Part shown: positions 31,632 through 33,384 of the stretch, piece by piece
How positions within the stretch are numbered: the first letter of the stretch is position 1
How the letters are laid out: each line of letters starts with the position of its first letter
Virus record (IMG/VR): IMGVR_UViG_3300010160_000016
Span: 1-33,384 of that record
Reading direction: 5' to 3' (one strand)
Length of the DNA: 33,384 nt
From: a virus
Program-made: the position numbers and the translations under genes
The notes under the pieces: model-generated
Database searches by the model: none
What the model was told of the DNA's origin: nothing
Seen by the model: the letters and a program-made list of their open reading frames with translations, nothing else

Positions 31632-31898
31632 TCAATAGACGTATTTAGGGCCGCAAGTGACTTCTATTACGGTTTCCACCGAATAGCCACCGATACGGCG
31701 TTTAGCGTACAAAGGGATAGCACGTAAGCCTGATGTTTCGCATTGGCGAACAGCATCTATAACTTCATTGCGTCCCATTGGTTGCACACGGGCATCCACA
31801 ATTAGCTCTTGGTCAGGCGGTTTCGGCGGCTGAAAGTTAGAGCAACCTGTGGTGATTACAGCCAACCAGCAAAGTAGGGGGTAAGTAATCACTCGCAT
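31632..31898 (-). CDS. Small outer-membrane-type lipoprotein
   Basis: 88 residues. RVITYPLLCWLAVITTGCSN is a lipoprotein signal: short basic start, hydrophobic core, ITTG-C lipobox with Cys at 19. The mature part starts Pro-rich (FQPPKPPDQE), then forms a compact domain with two Cys (RQCETSG and VTCGPK). ATG 31898 lies 4 bases after GGAGGA, and overlaps the preceding stop by one base. Being in the early operon, a superinfection-exclusion role (as with T5 Llp or phi80 Cor) is a reasonable guess; an outer spanin is the other option. Confidence 0.8.
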   Translation of the reverse strand: MRVITYPLLCWLAVITTGCSNFQPPKPPDQELIVDARVQPMGRNEVIDAVRQCETSGLRAIPLYAKRRIGGYSVETVIEVTCGPKYVY

Positions 31899-32083
31899 CA
31901 ATCCTCCAAGATTTGTATGACTTCTTGAACTTCCTGTTGAAGGCTGTCAAGAAGGTAAACGTATTCACGTATCTTGGACTCCAGCATTCCGACTTGGAAA
32001 GCCAGGCGGTCAACAGGGGGTTGCCCTGCATACATACGGTCAGCCGTGGCTGATATGTTGGCAATTACTTGGTTAGCAGTCAT
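31898..32083 (-). CDS. Small coiled-coil early protein
   Basis: 61 residues from ATG 32083, which has a near-perfect SD (TTGGAGG, 5 bases away); a longer frame to 32143 is not needed. The sequence is a soluble helix pair: TANQVIANISATADRMYAG, then LAFQVGMLESKIREYVYLLD and SLQQEVQEVIQILED with heptad hydrophobics. No membrane part. Its start overlaps the stop of the 40-residue membrane protein upstream (TAATG). Function unknown. Confidence 0.78.
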   Translation of the reverse strand: MTANQVIANISATADRMYAGQPPVDRLAFQVGMLESKIREYVYLLDSLQQEVQEVIQILED

Positions 32084-32205
32084 TACGGCCTCCAAAGAAA
32101 AAGATCGAGGGCAACGATGGCAAGTGCCACTAGCGTGAGGCAAGTGATGATTCGGTCAACTTTTTTCTTGCGCTGATTGGGATATGGGCCTTGGATTTCA
32201 AACAT
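32083..32205 (-). CDS. 40-residue membrane peptide of the leftward operon
   Basis: MFEIQGPYPNQRKKKVDRII then TCLTLVALAIVALDLFLWRP: basic cytoplasmic N-terminus and one C-terminal membrane helix of about 18 residues. An AGGAG lies 6 bases before the ATG and the stop is fused with the next ATG (TAATG), so it is well supported despite its length. Topology N-in. Early timing and membrane location suggest host-membrane modulation; function unknown. Confidence 0.75.
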   Translation of the reverse strand: MFEIQGPYPNQRKKKVDRIITCLTLVALAIVALDLFLWRP

Positions 32206-32222
32206 GGTGTACTCCTAAAGAT

Positions 32223-32236
32223 GGGGCCGAAGCCCC
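32223..32236 (-). terminator. UUCG-capped hairpin between early leftward genes (attenuator-like)
   Basis: On the minus strand a stem GGGGC/GCCCC capped by TTCG (a very stable tetraloop) follows the stop of the 62-residue gene, then ATCTTTAGGAG. The U-run is short and the downstream SD begins at once, so it is more likely a partial terminator or mRNA-protecting hairpin than a full stop. Confidence 0.55.
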
Positions 32237-32242
32237 GTTTGG

Positions 32243-32431
32243 TTAAGCGTAAGTCAAGCCTTGAAATTCAAGACTATCGGCGATTTCAGGGGCCGCAGAC
32301 TTGCGGACTTGGATAGAAACGGCAGCAAAACCATACCGTTCTGCAAGGTACTGTTTGCCATCAGGCGTGTTAGCAACCAAGGTAATGGTTGTGGATGAAA
32401 AGTCAGAAGGGAGAAAAGTAAAATCGGTCAT
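32243..32431 (-). CDS. First gene of the leftward operon, 62-residue protein of unknown function
   Basis: 62 residues from ATG 32431, with AGGAGGT 4-5 bases upstream; a longer frame to 32506 would run through the promoter and is rejected. The sequence is beta-rich: TDFTFLPSDFSSTTITLVAN, GKQYLAERYGFAAVSIQVRKS, ending LEFQGLTYA. As first gene behind the leftward promoter it should be the most expressed early protein. No family recognised; phage inhibitors of host enzymes often look like this. Confidence 0.78.
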   Translation of the reverse strand: MTDFTFLPSDFSSTTITLVANTPDGKQYLAERYGFAAVSIQVRKSAAPEIADSLEFQGLTYA

Positions 32432-32478
32432 AAGACCTCCTAAAAAGACCCTTATGCGATTTGCTAGGGCATGGGTGA

Positions 32479-32506
32479 AGTATAAGCCAGCTTTACGGTA
32501 TTGCAA
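32479..32506 (-). promoter_or_regulatory. Leftward early promoter (sigma-70 type)
   Basis: On the minus strand: -35 TTGCAA (32501-32506), 16-base spacer, -10 TATACT (32479-32484). Transcription would start near 32472 and leave about 40 bases before the ATG at 32431. It is the only good promoter found upstream of the leftward operon, and lies 9 bases from the operator palindrome. Confidence 0.7.
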
Positions 32507-32515
32507 GTCTTTTTT

Positions 32516-32533
32516 ATTAGGACAAACCCTAAT
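32516..32533. promoter_or_regulatory. Operator-like inverted repeat ATTAGG-N6-CCTAAT
   Basis: A perfect 6-6-6 palindrome lies between the leftward promoter and the Cro-like gene. Its 18-base length and symmetry suit a dimeric HTH repressor such as the Cro-like protein encoded next to it. It touches the presumed -35 area of the rightward promoter, so binding could repress Cro itself and influence the leftward promoter. Confidence 0.6.
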
Positions 32534-32563
32534 TGTGGCTTTTTTGTCAATCTAGCTTACAAT
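32533..32563 (+). promoter_or_regulatory. Rightward promoter for the Cro-like gene
   Basis: A -10 TACAAT (32558-32563) lies 7 bases before the ATG at 32570, so the transcript would begin at or next to the start codon. The -35 is weak (TTGTGG, 32533-32538, spacing 19). No SD precedes the ATG, consistent with leaderless translation as in several phage repressor messages. Confidence 0.45.
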
Positions 32564-32569
32564 GGCGGC

Positions 32570-32728
32570 ATGGAAAAAGAAAAAGCAATTCAACTGGCTG
32601 GAGGCGTTACGGCGCTTGCAGCTTTGCTTGGCATCAAAAGGGCTGCTGTGTACCAATGGGGCGACAGCTTGCCACAAGCTAGGGTTTGGCAATTAAAGAT
32701 TTTGAAGCCTGAATGGTTTAGTATTTGA
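32570..32728 (+). CDS. cro: Cro-like transcriptional regulator
   Basis: 52 residues: EKEKAIQLAGGVTALAALLG, then IKRAAVYQWGDSLPQARVWQ and LKILKPEWF. The helix-turn-helix is residues 12-31 with AVYQWG as recognition helix, as in small Cro proteins of phages and prophages. It is divergent from the recombination operon and has the operator-like palindrome in front. ATG 32570 is chosen because a -10 box sits 7 bases upstream; the longer frame to 32501 runs through the promoter. No CI partner gene is present. Confidence 0.85.
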   Translation: MEKEKAIQLAGGVTALAALLGIKRAAVYQWGDSLPQARVWQLKILKPEWFSI

Positions 32729-32743
32729 GTTTGAAACACGGCT

Positions 32744-32783
32744 AGGTGGGGGGTAGCTACCCTGCCGAAAAGCAAGCCCACCT
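32744..32783 (+). other. Compact three-way-junction inverted repeat between cro and the replication gene
   Basis: Outer stem AGGTGGG/CCCACCT (32744-32750 with 32777-32783) encloses a perfect 12-base palindrome GGGTAGCTACCC (32751-32762) and a small TGC/GCA hairpin (32763-32774). All parts pack without spare bases, apart from AG. T-rich sequence (32795-32805) follows but is too far for a normal terminator. It could be an RNA element in the leader of the replication gene or a DNA structure near the origin. Confidence 0.45.
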
Positions 32784-32829
32784 GCCTGCCGTTCGTTTCT
32801 TTTTGTGTGGGACGGTTTTGGGAAAAATT

Positions 32830-33384
32830 TTGCACTACTATCAATTCAACATAGGGGACTATGCGTCCCACACACGGCATTTGACCGTCATTGAAGATGC
32901 TGCCTACAGAAGGCTTCTAGACTTCTACTATCTTCACGAAAAACCCATAAAAGTTCACGACATTGCCAGGCAAATTGGCATGAGGGAATACGAAGCTGAA
33001 GTTTTTAGCGTGTTGGATGAGTTTTTTTTGTCAACACCTGATGGCTTTGTGAACAGCAGAGCAGACAAGGAAATAGCCCATTTTCACTCTAAGATTGAAC
33101 AAGCGTCCAAGGCTGGTAAAGCATCCGCTGAACGCAGGCTCAACGCCCGTTCAACGGACGTTCAACCAACCAATAACCAAGAACCAATAACCATAAACCA
33201 AGAACCAATAAATACAGAGACTACGTCTCTTGTTGTCTCGCCTAGCGAGAAAACGCCATCAGCGCCAATTGCTGAAATTGTTGACTTGTACAACAGCCGC
33301 TTGCCAATGTTGCCAAGGGTGACTGTGGTCAGCGACTCCCGAAAGCGTTTGGTTGCGGCAAGATGGCGGGATGTGGTTTCTGCC
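32830..33384 (+). CDS. DUF1376 (YdaU-like) replication protein, N-terminal part (gene continues at base 1)
   Basis: The N-terminus (HYYQFNIGDYASHTRHL followed by EDAAYRRLLDFYY) is the hallmark of DUF1376/YdaU proteins, which occur beside helicase loaders and are thought to act in phage replication initiation. I chose a TTG start at 32830 because the family normally begins at this HYYQ segment, no ATG lies upstream in frame, and GGGA precedes it at 6 bases. Residues 1-65 form the domain. A low-complexity linker follows (about residues 108-135, with two QEPI repeats), whose DNA carries iteron-like repeats, and then the C-terminal domain wraps to 1-300. Total length is 243 residues. Function as initiator is inference from family and position downstream of Cro. 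Confidence 0.85.
   Translation, partial: MHYYQFNIGDYASHTRHLTVIEDAAYRRLLDFYYLHEKPIKVHDIARQIGMREYEAEVFSVLDEFFLSTPDGFVNSRADKEIAHFHSKIEQASKAGKASAERRLNARSTDVQPTNNQEPITINQEPINTETTSLVVSPSEKTPSAPIAEIVDLYNSRLPMLPRVTVVSDSRKRLVAARWRDVVSA
33148..33211. other. Iteron-like repeats inside the replication gene (candidate origin)
   Basis: A 16-base direct repeat (AACCAAGAACCAATAA) occurs at 33175-33190 and 33196-33211, 21 bases apart (two helical turns). Its 9-base core AACCAATAA occurs a third time at 33168-33176. Just before lie two copies of CGTTCAAC, 11 bases apart (33148 and 33159). The strand is strongly A/C-skewed. Lambdoid origins likewise lie as iterons in the initiator gene. It could alternatively be simple low-complexity coding for repeated QEPI. 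Confidence 0.55.
33262..33384. repeat. Terminal direct repeat, right copy
   Basis: Exact copy of bases 1-123; see the left copy. It lies in the C-terminal half of the DUF1376 replication gene, and joining the two copies restores that gene in frame. Confidence 0.95.

Noticed and set aside
1-33384. Diversity-generating retroelement, as in the Bordetella phage whose gene order is similar
   Set aside because: No reverse transcriptase and no template/variable repeat pair were seen near the tail fibre gene.

Overview
The window is a complete circular, or circularly permuted, tailed-phage genome. Bases 1-123 recur exactly at 33262-33384, so the unique circle is 33,261 bases, and one gene (the DUF1376 replication protein) runs across the contig ends. 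Gene content points to a short-tailed (podovirus-type) phage: P22-style terminase, a large portal with a Gln-rich tail, scaffold and coat proteins, a gp10-like tail protein, and large ejection-type internal proteins. The small-gene set (DUF1376, phage Dcm, VRR-NUC, ERF, YqaJ exonuclease, uvMED-like structural proteins) resembles freshwater or betaproteobacterial phages; the host assignment is inference only. No tRNA, rRNA, CRISPR, integrase or reverse transcriptase was seen. No stretch over 300 bases lacks a gene.

Layout. (1) 32432-32569 is a divergent control region with an 18-bp operator-like palindrome, a good minus-strand promoter and a probably leaderless Cro-like gene at 32570. (2) The rightward early block runs from 32570 across the junction to 3332: Cro, DUF1376 replication protein with iteron-like repeats in its gene, a zinc-binding protein, a cytosine-5 methyltransferase almost fully overlapped by a second long reading frame, small conserved proteins, VRR-NUC nuclease, an HNH-AP2 homing-type endonuclease and a YbcO-like nuclease broken by an in-frame TAA. 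A strong terminator (3354-3378) closes it. (3) 3390-14227 holds a Dps-like protein, a glycosyltransferase, terminase, portal, a fibre, scaffold, coat and a head protein, and ends at a second terminator (14240-14267). (4) 14269-17059 is a glycan-modification-type cassette: DUF115-glycosyltransferase fusion, SAM methyltransferase, and a second DUF115 protein. (5) 17056-27193 holds head-tail connector and tail proteins, internal/ejection proteins and a tail fibre. (6) 27190-28948 is the lysis region: small membrane proteins, a 3TM holin-like protein and a GH24 lysozyme. (7) 32431 back to 28938 on the minus strand is the leftward early operon: small membrane proteins, a lipoprotein, ERF annealing protein, YqaJ exonuclease, a winged-helix protein and others.

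Most genes overlap by ATGA or abut, so transcription is in a few long operons. Several genes below 60 codons are included (18573-18731, 27035-27193, 28938-29024, 32083-32205, 32570-32728). The most striking features are the 972-base overprinted gene inside the methyltransferase, the duplicated DUF115 cassette among structural genes, and the iteron cluster in the replication gene.
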